Assembly (NCBI RefSeq): GCF_038002605.1
Contig: NZ_JBBOCT010000001.1
Span: 5,394,001 to 5,458,000 of the forward strand
Length of the DNA stretch: 64,000 nt
Source of the DNA: Bacillus sp. FSL K6-3431
GTDB taxonomy: Bacteria > Bacillota > Bacilli > Bacillales > Bacillaceae_C
Direction of reading: 5' to 3'
The notes under the pieces: model-generated
The model's input: only the letters and a program-made list of their open reading frames with translations
Database searches by the model: none
What the model was told of the DNA's origin: nothing
Position numbers and translations under genes: made by a program
Part shown: piece by piece, positions 17,710-27,765 of the stretch
How the letters are laid out: every line of letters starts with the position of its first letter
How positions within the stretch are numbered: the stretch's first letter is position 1

Positions 17710-19059
17710 ATGTTAAAGCATCGTTATCTACCAATGACGGAACAGGACAAAGCGGAAATGTTGGAAACAGTTGGCGTGGATTCAATTGATCAATTGTTCT
17801 CTGATATACCTGAAAAAGTACGATTTAAAGGCGAATACAATATTAAAAAAGCAAAATCGGAATTTGCACTTTTAAAGGAGCTAGGTAGATTGGCAGGTGA
17901 AAATGCCAATTTGAAACAGAACACATCTTTCCTTGGAGCGGGCGTTTATGATCATTATATTCCAACGATTGTTGATCATGTTATCTCCAGATCTGAGTTC
18001 TATACAGCGTATACACCTTATCAACCTGAGATTTCCCAGGGGGAGCTTCAGGCGATTTTTCAATTCCAAACGATGATCTGCGAGCTTACAGGCATGGATG
18101 TAGCGAATTCATCTATGTATGATGGCGGAACCGCACTTGCGGAAGCGGCAATGCTAAGTGCTGGACATACACGTCGTAAAAAAGTCCTTATATCAAACAC
18201 GGTCCATCCTGAATCACGAGAGGTATTAAAAACATATGCAAGAGGGCAGTACATCGAAGTGCAGGAAATTCCATATAAAGATGGGACTATAGATTTATCT
18301 GAACTGAAAGCCCAGCTTGGAGATGATGTCGCGGCGGTTATTGTCCAGTACCCTAATTTTTTTGGTCAGATTGAACCTTTAATAGAAATAGAGAGGCTGA
18401 TCCATGAAAACAAAGGGCTTTTTATTGTCTCTAGCAATCCACTTGCACTAGGCGCTTTGACTTCTCCAGGTGAGTTAGGTGCTGATATCGTGATAGGCGA
18501 TGCTCAGGTCTTTGGCATTCCAGCTTCATATGGTGGTCCACACTGTGGATATTTCGCGGTTTCTTCGAAATTAATGAGGAAAATACCAGGTCGTCTTGTA
18601 GGCCAGACGACAGATGAAAATGGGAAGAGAGGTTTTGTGTTGACTCTCCAAGCTCGTGAACAGCATATTCGTCGCGATAAAGCGACATCGAATATATGCT
18701 CCAACCAAGCATTAAATGCATTGGCAGCTTCAGTGGCGATGACAGCTCTCGGAAAAAAGGGACTTAAGGAAATTGCAACACAAAACATTCAAAAATCGCA
18801 TTATGCAAAACATGCCTTTATAGAAAAAGGCTTTGACATAGCTTTTGAACATTATCATTTTAATGAATTTATCGTTAAGCTTCGTAAGTCGGTAGAATCT
18901 GTGAATGAGAAGTTGCTAGAGCGAGGCATCATCGGTGGGTATGATTTAGGGCGAGATTATTCAGAACTTGAGCAGCATATGTTGGTGGCAGTCACTGAGT
19001 TGCGAACGAAGACAGAAATAGATGAGTTTATAGAGGAAATGAGGGATTGTAATGAGTAA
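17710..19059 (+). CDS. gcvPA: Glycine decarboxylase subunit 1
   Basis: A 449-residue N-terminal half of the split P protein typical of Firmicutes. Motifs include the [10 protein letters not shown] region, [23 protein letters not shown] and [20 protein letters not shown]. With GcvPB it forms the PLP-dependent glycine decarboxylase that loads the aminomethyl group onto lipoyl-GcvH. It lies 20 bases after gcvT and overlaps gcvPB by 8 bases, so translation is coupled. Confidence 0.95.
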   Translation: MLKHRYLPMTEQDKAEMLETVGVDSIDQLFSDIPEKVRFKGEYNIKKAKSEFALLKELGRLAGENANLKQNTSFLGAGVYDHYIPTIVDHVISRSEFYTAYTPYQPEISQGELQAIFQFQTMICELTGMDVANSSMYDGGTALAEAAMLSAGHTRRKKVLISNTVHPESREVLKTYARGQYIEVQEIPYKDGTIDLSELKAQLGDDVAAVIVQYPNFFGQIEPLIEIERLIHENKGLFIVSSNPLALGALTSPGELGADIVIGDAQVFGIPASYGGPHCGYFAVSSKLMRKIPGRLVGQTTDENGKRGFVLTLQAREQHIRRDKATSNICSNQALNALAASVAMTALGKKGLKEIATQNIQKSHYAKHAFIEKGFDIAFEHYHFNEFIVKLRKSVESVNEKLLERGIIGGYDLGRDYSELEQHMLVAVTELRTKTEIDEFIEEMRDCNE

Positions 19060-20512
19060 ACAAGATCTGATGCTTATTTTTGAACAATCTACGCCAGGGA
19101 GAATTGGTTATAGCCTTTCTGAACTTGACGTGCCAGCTGTGGAGTTAGCTGATTGTTTACCGGAAGGATATATACGTGAGCAAGAGCCAGATCTTCCTGA
19201 GGTTTCTGAGCTTGATATTATGCGTCACTTTACAGAATTGTCGACACATAATCATGGAGTTGATTCGGGGTTTTATCCGCTTGGTTCTTGTACGATGAAA
19301 TATAACCCGAAAATCAATGAACAAATTGCTCGTATTCCTGGTTTCGCCCATATACATCCACTCCAACCGGCATCATCTGTTCAAGGTGCATTAGCATTAA
19401 TGTATGATTTACAGGAGCATTTGAAAGAAATTACAGGCATGGATGAGATAACACTTCAAACAGCTGCAGGTGCCCATGGTGAATGGACGGGATTGATGAT
19501 GATCCGTGCTTTTCATGAGCAAAATGGTGACAGTGTACGTACAAAAGTAATTATTCCCGACTCTGCTCATGGAACGAATCCTGCATCAGCCACTGTTGCA
19601 GGTTTTGATACGCTTACTGTCAGATCTGGTGTAGATGGACTCATTGATCTAGCGCATTTAAAAGAGCTTGCTGGCACTGATACAGCAGCACTGATGCTAA
19701 CAAATCCAAATACACTTGGTCTATTTGAAACGCAAATCTTAGAGATCGCTGAGATTGTTCACGGGGTAGGAGGTAAACTTTATTATGACGGGGCAAATTT
19801 AAATGCGGTCATGTCAAAAGTACGGCCGGGAGATATGGGCTTCGATGTTGTCCATTTAAATCTGCATAAAACATTTACAGGTCCTCATGGTGGAGGTGGT
19901 CCGGGGTCTGGCCCGGTTGGAGTCAAAAGAGAGTTAATCCCATATTTACCAAGGCCGATTATAGCCAAAAAAAATAATGAATTTATTATTGATTACGATC
20001 GACCTCATTCCATCGGGCGGGTAAAGTCTTTCTACGGAAACTTCGGAATCAATGTGCGTGCATATACGTATATTCGATCCATGGGCCCAGACGGTCTAAA
20101 AGCAGTTACAGAGTACGCCGTATTAAATGCAAATTATATGATGAGAAAACTTGCTCCTTATTTTGAGCTTCCGTATGATCGTCATTGTAAGCATGAATTT
20201 GTATTAAGTGGAAAAAGTCAGAAAAAGCTGGGCGTGCGTACGCTTGATATGGCAAAAAGACTGTTAGACTTTGGTTATCACCCACCGACTATTTACTTTC
20301 CGCTTAATGTAGAAGAGTGCATGATGTTTGAACCAACAGAAACGGAGTCAAAGGAAACGCTTGATGCATTTATTGATGTAATGATACAAATAGCAATAGA
20401 AGCGAAAGAGAATCCAGAAAAAGTTCAGAAGGCTCCTCATACGACGATTGTAAAACGTCTAGATGAGACAAATGCTGCAAGGAAACCAATTTTGAGATAT
20501 GTAAAAGAGTAA
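19052..20512 (+). CDS. gcvPB: Glycine decarboxylase subunit 2
   Basis: A 486-residue C-terminal half of the split P protein, carrying the PLP lysine in NLHKTF followed by the glycine-rich [15 protein letters not shown] loop. It also has [11 protein letters not shown] and [10 protein letters not shown]. It forms the catalytic decarboxylase with GcvPA. The H protein and lipoylation genes are not in this window; lipM, which lies nearby in B. subtilis, is missing here. Confidence 0.95.
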   Translation: MSKQDLMLIFEQSTPGRIGYSLSELDVPAVELADCLPEGYIREQEPDLPEVSELDIMRHFTELSTHNHGVDSGFYPLGSCTMKYNPKINEQIARIPGFAHIHPLQPASSVQGALALMYDLQEHLKEITGMDEITLQTAAGAHGEWTGLMMIRAFHEQNGDSVRTKVIIPDSAHGTNPASATVAGFDTLTVRSGVDGLIDLAHLKELAGTDTAALMLTNPNTLGLFETQILEIAEIVHGVGGKLYYDGANLNAVMSKVRPGDMGFDVVHLNLHKTFTGPHGGGGPGSGPVGVKRELIPYLPRPIIAKKNNEFIIDYDRPHSIGRVKSFYGNFGINVRAYTYIRSMGPDGLKAVTEYAVLNANYMMRKLAPYFELPYDRHCKHEFVLSGKSQKKLGVRTLDMAKRLLDFGYHPPTIYFPLNVEECMMFEPTETESKETLDAFIDVMIQIAIEAKENPEKVQKAPHTTIVKRLDETNAARKPILRYVKE

Positions 20513-20548
20513 AGAACAAGGCAGAGTTTGGTCTGCCTTGTTCTTTAC
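20511..20548. terminator. Terminator between gcvPB and the ATPase gene
   Basis: AAAGAACAAGGCAG pairs with CTGCCTTGTTCTTT over 14 bp around an eight-base loop, exactly between the two convergent genes. Confidence 0.8.
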
Positions 20549-21342
20549 TATAAATGTCTCAAAAAGGTTTGAGGAGAGTGAAGGAAATCTTTCATAATTT
20601 GTACATGTTCAATGTCTTCATATCTTATCAAGGAAGGGGGATGTGTATCAAAACTAAAAATATGTGCATTAGGTAGTGCCATGATCATTGGCGAATGTGT
20701 AATGATAATAAATTGAGAGCCTTCTTTTACCGCATCCAAAATGATGCTTATTAAACTCAATTCTCTCATAGGAGATAAAGGAGTTTCTGGCTCATCAAGT
20801 AAATAAAGCCCGTTTGGTTTAATACGTGATTGGAAAAAGTCAAGAAAGCTTTCACCATGTGAACGTTGATCGAGTCCTTCGTTATATAATCCTTTTAATT
20901 CATCTAATGTTCTCATATGTGGCATAGATGCTAGCCCTTTAGCAAAAGCTGATTTATTTTTATATTCCGCTTCAATTTTTGTAAGTTCCATTTCAGCGTC
21001 TTGTTTCATCGCTTTTATTCTTTTTACGAATGCAAGAAAGTCTTCTGCTCTTAAAAAAAATCCATTTTTTGTTTGATAGGACCAAGATAACTTTAATGTT
21101 TCTGCCAGTTTTTTTGCATGAATTAAATCAATGTCATCATGTAATTCTGTTCCTCCTGCAACAGGTAGATTTGCCGCAGCAGCAATACCTTCTAACATTG
21201 TGGATTTTCCGCTTCCATTTTCTCCAACGAGAATCGTGATAGGATGTTCAAAGGAAAGCTTATTAAGCGTTTGCAAAATGGGTAGAGAAAAAGGGAATTG
21301 ACCGTGATTGATTGGATTATACTGTACAGATTTGAGAATCAT
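20548..21342 (-). CDS. Predicted AAA/ABC-type ATPase (COG3910-like)
   Basis: A 264-residue soluble ATPase with Walker A GENGSGKST (about residues 40-48), Walker B LYLLDEPETPLSP and the switch His in IITHSPMIM. The layout matches small stand-alone predicted ATPases of the COG3910 type, related to SMC/RecF-like and ABC ATPases, with no membrane partner. The biological role is unknown. It sits between gcvPB and yqhL, where B. subtilis has no such gene, so it is a lineage-specific addition. Confidence 0.8.
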   Translation of the reverse strand: MILKSVQYNPINHGQFPFSLPILQTLNKLSFEHPITILVGENGSGKSTMLEGIAAAANLPVAGGTELHDDIDLIHAKKLAETLKLSWSYQTKNGFFLRAEDFLAFVKRIKAMKQDAEMELTKIEAEYKNKSAFAKGLASMPHMRTLDELKGLYNEGLDQRSHGESFLDFFQSRIKPNGLYLLDEPETPLSPMRELSLISIILDAVKEGSQFIIITHSPMIMALPNAHIFSFDTHPPSLIRYEDIEHVQIMKDFLHSPQTFLRHL

Positions 21343-21356
21343 TGTTTCTCCTTTCG

Positions 21357-21388
21357 AAAAAAACCGCAGAATATGTTTCTGCGGTTTG
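21357..21388 (-). terminator. Minus-strand terminator after yqhL
   Basis: Read on the minus strand, AAACCGCAGAAA and its complement form a stable stem followed by TTTTTTT. It ends the yqhL transcript ahead of the ATPase gene, which therefore probably has its own promoter. Confidence 0.8.
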
Positions 21389-21396
21389 CCTGTAAT

Positions 21397-21780
21397 TTAC
21401 TTTTTCATTTTCACTTTACCAGACCATTTTTTGAAACCACCCTGTAAATGAGAGAGGTCGTTATAGCCCTTCTTTTTTAACATAAGTGCAGCCCTACCGC
21501 TACGCATCCCACTTTGGCAATAAAGGTAAACCGGCTTGTCAGGTCTAATTTCCTTTATCCGTGTTTTCAGTTGAGACATAGGAATATTGCGTGCTCCAAG
21601 GATATGTCCACCTTCATACTCATTTGATTCCCGCACATCAATAAGTTGCGCTTTGCGGTATCCTGCTCGAAATTCCTCTTCTGTGAGGGTCTTCAAGATT
21701 TTTTTTTGACGGAAGTAATTATATAAAGAAAATGCAATAATTGCTCCCAGTAAAACAAGCATCGTATAAACTGCTGTCAA
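21397..21780 (-). CDS. yqhL: Membrane-anchored rhodanese-like protein YqhL
   Basis: A 127-residue protein with one N-terminal membrane helix (about residues 3-22) and a cytoplasmic rhodanese domain. The active-site loop is YCQSGMRSGRAA with the Cys in place, and the substrate-side LIDVRESNEYEGGHI is intact. The TTG start at 21780 follows GGGGGAAGG. Rhodaneses move sulfane sulfur; the acceptor of YqhL is not known. Confidence 0.88.
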   Translation of the reverse strand: MTAVYTMLVLLGAIIAFSLYNYFRQKKILKTLTEEEFRAGYRKAQLIDVRESNEYEGGHILGARNIPMSQLKTRIKEIRPDKPVYLYCQSGMRSGRAALMLKKKGYNDLSHLQGGFKKWSGKVKMKK

Positions 21781-22070
21781 TTTATTCCTTCCCCCTTCTA
21801 CTAAATGACTCCAATATCTATTATATTCGTCATCGGCCTATGAATCAAAATTAATTTGTTTATTTATACATAATTCGACTTTATTGTGGCAAGATATACT
21901 TTTTTAAACTTTTATGTAGTTGAAACCTGGTAATATCTAATATGTGTCTCTTATACAAAAATTGCAAGTGTAATGCCTATTGAATAAATTGTGTTTTTAT
22001 TCATTTATTAGGGAAGCTATCGCCTCCTCTATAAGTAATATTCAACATTGCATTTTGATAAATGTGAATA
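21781..22070. other. AT-rich intergenic region upstream of nrdJ
   Basis: Nearly 440 bases separate yqhL from nrdJ, with no supported gene. In B. subtilis this interval holds lipM and mntR, both absent here. The yqhL promoter and the distal part of the nrdJ promoter should lie in it. No B12 riboswitch core was found. Confidence 0.5.
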
Positions 22071-22119
22071 TTACTATATATAGTGTTTATGAACAAGATA
22101 ACCATACTGTATATTGTGT
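22071..22119 (+). promoter_or_regulatory. Pair of NrdR-box-like operators
   Basis: Two 16-base near-palindromes match the NrdR consensus acaCwAtATaTwGtgt: ttaCTATATATAGtgt (22071-22086) and ataCTGTATATTGtgt (22104-22119). Their centres are 33 bp apart, about three helical turns, the usual arrangement for the ATP-cone repressor NrdR. They lie 100-150 bases upstream of nrdJ, so NrdR repression of this reductase is likely. Confidence 0.75.
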
Positions 22120-22218
22120 TTTAAGATTGATTTCAAACGCGGTAATATGGTAAATTTACATAAGAGTCATCTAGCTTATTAAAGCATGGCTGAGAGAATA
22201 TTTAAAGGGGTTGTTGCA

Positions 22219-25019
22219 ATGTCTAAAGCGTATACGAAAAAGAACAAGTTAAATGTGGAAAGCCTTAATGAGGATATTAAATTGTTTAAACAGGTTCATC
22301 CTATAACAACTGAGATGAAGATAACACATAAAGGGGTATCACGGCTTGTAATGCTTGATCGCTATGCATTTAAAGATACGGAGAAAATTACGTTAACAGC
22401 CGGTGATTTTGTTGTATTAACAATAAAGGAAGATCCAAAGTTTCCTGCAAGAGGTCTTGGATACCTGCAATCGATTAATTGGGAGGAGAATACAGCAAGT
22501 GTCATCGTAGAAGAAGAATTCCGAAGCTCGCTTGATGAACCGGAAGGAAGGGAAACGGGGATCATTGTTCGTCCGATCGATATTATCGAGAAGCCACTGG
22601 AGGTTTTCTACGAACAGATTGCCAAGCGCAATGCTACGGGACTTGCCTCGGTAGAAAAAACAGAAGAAAAAAGACAGGAATGGTTCGATAAGTTTTATAA
22701 AGAACTTTCAAGTCTTAACTTCGTGCCAGCGGGACGTGTACTTTACGGAGCAGGATCAGAAACAGAAGTCACTTTTTTCAATTGTTATGTAATGCCGTTT
22801 GTCACAGATTCACGTGAAGGCATTTCCGAACATCGTAAACAAGTTATGGAAATAATGAGCCGCGGCGGCGGTGTTGGAACAAACGGTTCGACATTGAGAC
22901 CGCGTAATACACTAGCAAGAGGAGTAAACGGAAAATCCTCTGGTTCGGTATCTTGGCTTGATGATATTGCTAAACTAACGCATCTTGTGGAACAAGGTGG
23001 ATCCAGGCGTGGTGCCCAAATGATTATGCTTTCGGATTGGCATCCCGATATTGTTGAATTTATTATTTCGAAAATGCAAAATCCGCGTATTTTAAAGTTC
23101 TTAATTGAAAATACAACTGACCCTGTTATTAAGAAACATGCGAAGGACAAGCTGAAATTTACACCTCTCACTGATTCCGAAGAAGCGTTGTATCAAGGTG
23201 TACTCAATTATCGGAATATCCCTGGATTCGGTGGTTTTGACGAAAGAATCTTCCGTGAGGCCGAAGGGAAATTGACTGAAGGTGGTACATATTCAGTCCA
23301 TAATCCTGAGTTTTTGACAGGTGCCAATATCTCTGTCTGTCTCACGAAAGAATTTATGGATTCTGTTGAAAATGATGAAGAATACGACTTACGCTTCCCG
23401 GATGTTGAAAATTATGATGCGGAAGAGATGAAAGTATATAACGAAGAATGGCAAAAAGTTGGAGATGTGCGCGAATGGAAAAGGATGGGTTATAAAATCC
23501 GCTCATACCGAAAAATCAAGGCGAAAGAATTATGGAACTTGATTAATATTTGTGCCACATACTCTGCAGAACCGGGCATTTTCTTTATTGACAATGCGAA
23601 CGAAATGACGAATGCAAAAGCGTACGGACAAAAAGTAGTTGCAACAAACCCGTGTGGTGAAGTTCGCCTCACGTTAAACATTGCGGGATAAAGCGGGAAA
23701 GCTGAGATTGCCAATCCGAACCGAAGGCTAAAGGTAAAGCTATAGTCAGGGGCAACGCATACGTACTGATCCTCGAAAGAGACTATAATGTACGCACGAG
23801 ACCGCAACACTGTGAGAAGGCAGTGAAAATGTATGCTGAGCTTACAGGAAATCAACTGTAAGAACTAGAGGATAAAAAGCCTTTAGGATAACAAAAAATG
23901 GAACAACCACTTGCACCATACTCAGTCTGTAACTTAGCAGCTGTGAATCTTGCTCAAATGGTAGATAGAGAAAATAAAACAGTTGATTTTGAGAAGTTGA
24001 AAGAAACGGTGGAAATTGGCGTAAGAATGCAAGATAATGTTATCGATGCTACACCGTATTTCCTAGAAGATAATAAGAAACAGGCGCTTGGCGAACGCCG
24101 TGTCGGCCTTGGTGTCATGGGTCTTGCTGATTTATTAATCTATTGTGAGAAGGAATACGGATCGCCTGAAGGAAATGAACTTGTCGATCAAGTATTCGAA
24201 GCAATGGCTACCACTGCGTACCGCGAATCTGTGGAACTTGCTAAAGAAAAAGGTAGCTTCCCATTCTTAACAGGAAAAACGGAGGAAGAAACAAGTAGAT
24301 TACGTGAAGCATTTATTAATACTGGGTATATGAAGCAAATGCCTGAAGATATTCGTGAATCGATCTTGGAAACAGGAATTCGAAATTCGCATTTGTTAAC
24401 TGTTGCTCCAACGGGATCCACTGGAACAATGGTTGGCGTTTCTACAGGTTTAGAGCCTTATTTCTCATTCACATATTACCGTAGCGGTCGTCTTGGGAAG
24501 TTTATTGAAGTGAAGGCGGATATCGTCGAAGAGTATTTACAAGATAATCCAGATGTAGAAGCTGATCATCTGCCGTACTGGTACGTTACAGCAATGTCGC
24601 TTGCCCCTGAAGCACATGCAGATGTGCAATGTGTTATCCAACGCTGGATAGACAGTTCAATTTCGAAAACAGTGAACGCTCCGAAAGGCTATTCCGTCGA
24701 ACAAGTTGAGCAAGTATATGAGCGTCTATATAGAGGTGGAGCAAAAGGCGGCACAGTGTATGTCGATGGAAGCCGCGATTCACAGGTCCTGACATTAAAA
24801 GCTGAAGACAATAACATGGAAGTTAGTGAACAACTTGAGTTTAAACAGCAACAGCCAGTTGTATTAGTTGATACTATTCAAGATTTACGCTCAACAAGCG
24901 TGACTATTGGTTCGGAACTAGGCAACACTTGCCCAGTGTGTAGAAAAGGACAAATAATGGAAATTGGCGGCTGTAATACATGCGATAACTGTAACGCACA
25001 ACTAAAATGTGGGTTATAA
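22219..25019 (+). CDS. nrdJ: B12-dependent class II ribonucleotide reductase, split by an intron
   Basis: The coding sequence is join(22219..23658, 23901..25019), giving 852 residues. Exon 1 ends with NPCG, whose Cys forms the thiyl radical; exon 2 resumes with EQPLAPYSVCNLAAVN, so removal of the intron restores the motif exactly. Other landmarks are FFNCYVMPF, RGGGVGTNGSTLRPRN, APTGSTGTM and the C-terminal CPVC...CNTCDNC zinc/redox tail. The enzyme makes deoxyribonucleotides using adenosylcobalamin, so it is independent of oxygen. ATG 22219 has AAAGGGG upstream; ATG 22186 lacks a site. Unspliced, the frame stops 10 codons into the intron. Confidence 0.93.
23659..23900 (+). ncRNA. Group I self-splicing intron in nrdJ (242 nt, no ORF)
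   Basis: The boundaries follow group I rules: exon 1 ends in U (23658) and the intron ends in G (23900). P1 forms between exon CGUGUGGU and the guide strand GCCUCACG (23666-23673), with a U.G pair at the splice site and one U-U mismatch. The adjacent GUUC (23662-23665) pairs perfectly with GAAC at the start of exon 2 (P10). Further helices that fit are P3 (UUGCGG/CCGCAA), a P8-like CACUG/CAGUG hairpin and a P9-like CUUACAG/CUGUAAG hairpin. The P7 pairing was not resolved by hand. No homing endonuclease is encoded. Confidence 0.88.
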
Positions 25020-25067
25020 AAAAGACCTCTAGCCCCCTGACTCCTGAAGCTAGACATAATGAACAAC

Positions 25068-25125
25068 GGCTAAGTACGCCACGGTGTGTGGCAACTCCGT
25101 TGTGACCCACATCATTTGGGCCAAA
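25068..25125. repeat. Palindromic repeat unit related to the 53.4 kb tandem units
   Basis: The block 'taagtacgccacggtgtgtggcaac...cccacatcatttgggcc' has the same CACG/GTGTG, GGCAAC, CACATC, GGCC framework as the 42-45 bp units at 53442-53657, though diverged. It lies just after the nrdJ stop, ahead of its terminator. A more degraded relative lies at about 26185-26240. Confidence 0.45.
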
Positions 25126-25132
25126 AATTAAT

Positions 25133-25166
25133 TACAGGCGAATCTTCAATAGGTCGCCTGTTTTTG
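25133..25166 (+). terminator. Terminator of nrdJ
   Basis: ACAGGCGA pairs with TCGCCTGT around an 11-base loop, followed by TTTTT. Confidence 0.8.
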
Positions 25167-25231
25167 TTCTAATTATCTACACTTTCCTCTAAAGATATGA
25201 TAAGCACTTTTTTAGAGAGGGTGTGTGGGTG

Positions 25232-26116
25232 ATGGAAGTTGATGGAGTATTTTCAGGAGGCGGTATTAAAGGTTTTGCGCTGATGGGGGCATACGAAGTG
25301 TTGGAATCAAAAGGATTTGTATTTAAAAGACTGGCGGGGTCAAGCGCTGGCGCAATTATGGCAGGATTGATTGCAGCTGGATATACGAGTAAGGAAATAA
25401 TTAAATTAATGAAGGAAACAGAAGTAAAAGAATTTTTAGATCATCGTCGCACATTATTACCATTTCCAATAGCTAAATGGTTATTGTTATACTGGAAAAT
25501 GGGCTTGTATCGCGGCAATGCGTTAGAGGAATGGCTTGGTAAAAAATTGGCTGTCAAAGGTATATATACTTTTGCAGATTTGCCGAAAAATAAATTACGG
25601 GTGATTGCATCGGATTTAACAGCAGGTAGTCTCTTAGTTTTACCAGATGATTTAGGTATATATGGAATTCCTAAAGAGACGTTTCCAGTAGCCAGAGCAA
25701 TTAGAATGAGTAGTTGTTTACCCTTTTTTTTCGAGCCTATCAAACTCCGTTCGCTTTCAGGGACAAATATTATTGTAGATGGAGGCTTACTCAGTAATTT
25801 TCCTCTTTGGTTGTTTGAGAATGAACAAAATCAAAGAACTAGACCAATAATTGGCGTGAAATTGAGTTATAAACCGGAAGAGCAACCGAAAAGGGTAATT
25901 AATAATGGATTGAATTTATTTGAAGGGTTATTCAGTACAATGAAAGAAGCCCATGATGCTAGATATATTTCTAGGAAATATGAAAAAGATATTATTTTCA
26001 TACCGATGGAAGAAGGATTAACAACTGAGTTTTCGTTAACAGATGAAAAAAAAGACGCCCTCATTGAAAGAGGGCGAAATCGGGCTAAATTATTCTTAAA
26101 AACGTGGACATATTAA
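25232..26116 (+). CDS. yqhO: Patatin-like phospholipase YqhO
   Basis: A 294-residue patatin-family lipid hydrolase. The oxyanion hole FSGGGIKG (about 6-13), the nucleophile elbow AGSSAG and the partner Asp in VDGGLLSNFP are all intact, so the Ser-Asp dyad should be active. The ATG at 25232 is preferred; in-frame GTG codons at 25223 and 25229 sit too near AGAGAGGG. The position before yqhP/yqhQ matches B. subtilis. The natural substrate is not known. Confidence 0.9.
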   Translation: MEVDGVFSGGGIKGFALMGAYEVLESKGFVFKRLAGSSAGAIMAGLIAAGYTSKEIIKLMKETEVKEFLDHRRTLLPFPIAKWLLLYWKMGLYRGNALEEWLGKKLAVKGIYTFADLPKNKLRVIASDLTAGSLLVLPDDLGIYGIPKETFPVARAIRMSSCLPFFFEPIKLRSLSGTNIIVDGGLLSNFPLWLFENEQNQRTRPIIGVKLSYKPEEQPKRVINNGLNLFEGLFSTMKEAHDARYISRKYEKDIIFIPMEEGLTTEFSLTDEKKDALIERGRNRAKLFLKTWTY

Positions 26117-26247
26117 CTGAAAGCGAAAGTCGAAATTCTTTGTTTATTGTATGTGTAAGATACTCGCTAAATAGAACATTAACTAAGAACAGTTTAGGAA
26201 CACGGACTAAGAACGCCACGTCCGTTTGACCTGCATCGTGCTGGCCT

Positions 26248-26613
26248 CTAATATATTGCTCTATCTTTTTTCTTACTTTTAGGCTTATTCTTGTTGCCAT
26301 CAATAACTGTTAAATGAGCAGTTGACTTTTTTCGTAATGGTTTTTGTCTGGGCGGGCTGCTGAACTTACTAGCAGTCTGCTGTTTTTTCACTCGTTTTTT
26401 TGATTGCTTTACAGCCATTGCATACGACCTTTTCGCATTAGCATCAGGTTTCTTTCCACTCCAGATTCGATAGATAACATAAATAACAGCTATCATAAGA
26501 CCTACGAATAATAATTGTTTTACGATATTAAGTGGATTAAGTATTAAATTTGCCGCAACACCAATCGCCACAAAAAAGATGAATACACCTATTAACCATT
26601 TTCGTACTTTCAA
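26248..26613 (-). CDS. yqhP: YqhP/SA1362-type membrane protein
   Basis: A 121-residue protein with two hydrophobic helices (about 6-25 and 32-50) and a very basic C-terminal half rich in Lys and Ser. The start is taken as TTG 26613, since GAGGAGGTGG lies immediately upstream; upstream in-frame ATG codons would place the ribosome binding site inside the gene. It matches YqhP of bacilli in size, order and orientation. The function is unknown. Confidence 0.75.
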   Translation of the reverse strand: MKVRKWLIGVFIFFVAIGVAANLILNPLNIVKQLLFVGLMIAVIYVIYRIWSGKKPDANAKRSYAMAVKQSKKRVKKQQTASKFSSPPRQKPLRKKSTAHLTVIDGNKNKPKSKKKDRAIY

Positions 26614-26675
26614 GAGCGCCACCTCCTCGGGAGTAATGAGCATTTTCCCCAATAAGACTTTTTTTTATACTTTTG

Positions 26676-27620
26676 TTATACGATTTTCTCAAGTTTTAAT
26701 TGTTCTTCCTTCACCTTTTCCACTTTTAGAAGTTCATTAAACGAGGCAAGAGCAACTTCCACTTGTTTATTATCGGGCTCTTTCGTTGTTAACAATTGTA
26801 GCCATAATCCTGGATAGCCAAGAAAGCGCAGAATAGGCACATGTCGAACCTTATTCGTCAATTGTAGTACTTCAAATGAAATACCTAAAACAACAGGAAT
26901 TAATGCAATTCTATTTAATACTCTTACCCAAAGTGGATCCGTTGGTACCAACATATAAACAAATACACCAACAATAACTGTGAAAAGCATAAAACTACTA
27001 CCACATCTGTAGTGAAGTCGTGACATTGCTTGGACATTTTCAACTGTTAATTCCAAATTATTTTCATACGCATTAATCACTTTATGCTCAGCACCATGAT
27101 ATTGAAAGACTCGCTTGATCATCGGGGTCATTGAGATAAAGTAAATATAACCGAGTAAAAGGATTAGTTTAAATAGCCCTTCAACTAAAACTTGGGCAAT
27201 ATCACCCGGGAAAATCGGCTTCGTAAGTGCTGCTAAAAAAACAGGAACAAGTGTAAAGATAAACTTTGAAAAAAGAAACGATAGAACACCGATAGCGGCA
27301 ACACTTAGTATTAACGTAGTTTTTGAAGTTTTTTCTTCTTTTATTTGCTCATCATCAGCGGGGTCTACATCGTATCGATCAGTAGAATATGTTAAATGTT
27401 GGGAACCGTTTGCGCTTGCTTCAATAATGGCAACAATACCTCGGACAAATGGAATTTTTTTTAACTTTTTTAGTGCAGGTCGTGTCTTTCTTGGAAGATG
27501 AAAAAAGTCAATAGTACTGTCTTTTCTGCGAATTGCTGTAACAGTGTGGTGCTTTCCGCCAAACATAACGCCTTCTACAACTGCTTGCCCACCGTATGCA
27601 GCTTTTTTTGTTTCCTTCAT
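26676..27620 (-). CDS. yqhQ: DUF1385 membrane protein YqhQ
   Basis: A 314-residue protein starting with the family-specific YGGQAVVEGVMFGG. It has several membrane helices between about residues 95 and 250 and the conserved FQYHGAEHKVINAYE block with its His residues. It is widely conserved in spore formers. The chemistry is unknown; the His-rich loop suggests metal or substrate handling at the membrane. ATG 27620 was chosen, with AAGTTGGTG upstream. Confidence 0.9.
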   Translation of the reverse strand: MKETKKAAYGGQAVVEGVMFGGKHHTVTAIRRKDSTIDFFHLPRKTRPALKKLKKIPFVRGIVAIIEASANGSQHLTYSTDRYDVDPADDEQIKEEKTSKTTLILSVAAIGVLSFLFSKFIFTLVPVFLAALTKPIFPGDIAQVLVEGLFKLILLLGYIYFISMTPMIKRVFQYHGAEHKVINAYENNLELTVENVQAMSRLHYRCGSSFMLFTVIVGVFVYMLVPTDPLWVRVLNRIALIPVVLGISFEVLQLTNKVRHVPILRFLGYPGLWLQLLTTKEPDNKQVEVALASFNELLKVEKVKEEQLKLEKIV

Positions 27621-27765
27621 AATAGACACCAACTTATTTTGAATTTAATAAATCAAATGATACTTCCCTTTCATTTTACTGTAAAAATGAAAATTTAACC
27701 AGAGGAATATATTTTATGAAAAAATACACCCAGTCTGGACATGCTAATAAATGGAGGTGTGTTAA

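Noticed and set aside
21830..22218. Cobalamin riboswitch ahead of the B12-dependent nrdJ
   Set aside because: No B12-box or conserved receptor core could be found; NrdR-like palindromes explain the region better.
23682..23900. Frameshift, sequencing error or pseudogene as explanation of the split nrdJ
   Set aside because: A 242-bp insertion with exact in-frame exon joining and P1/P10 pairing is not explained by simple mutation.
26085..26303. 72-codon minus-strand frame after yqhO
   Set aside because: It covers degenerate repeat sequence and overlaps the ends of yqhO and yqhP without a start signal.
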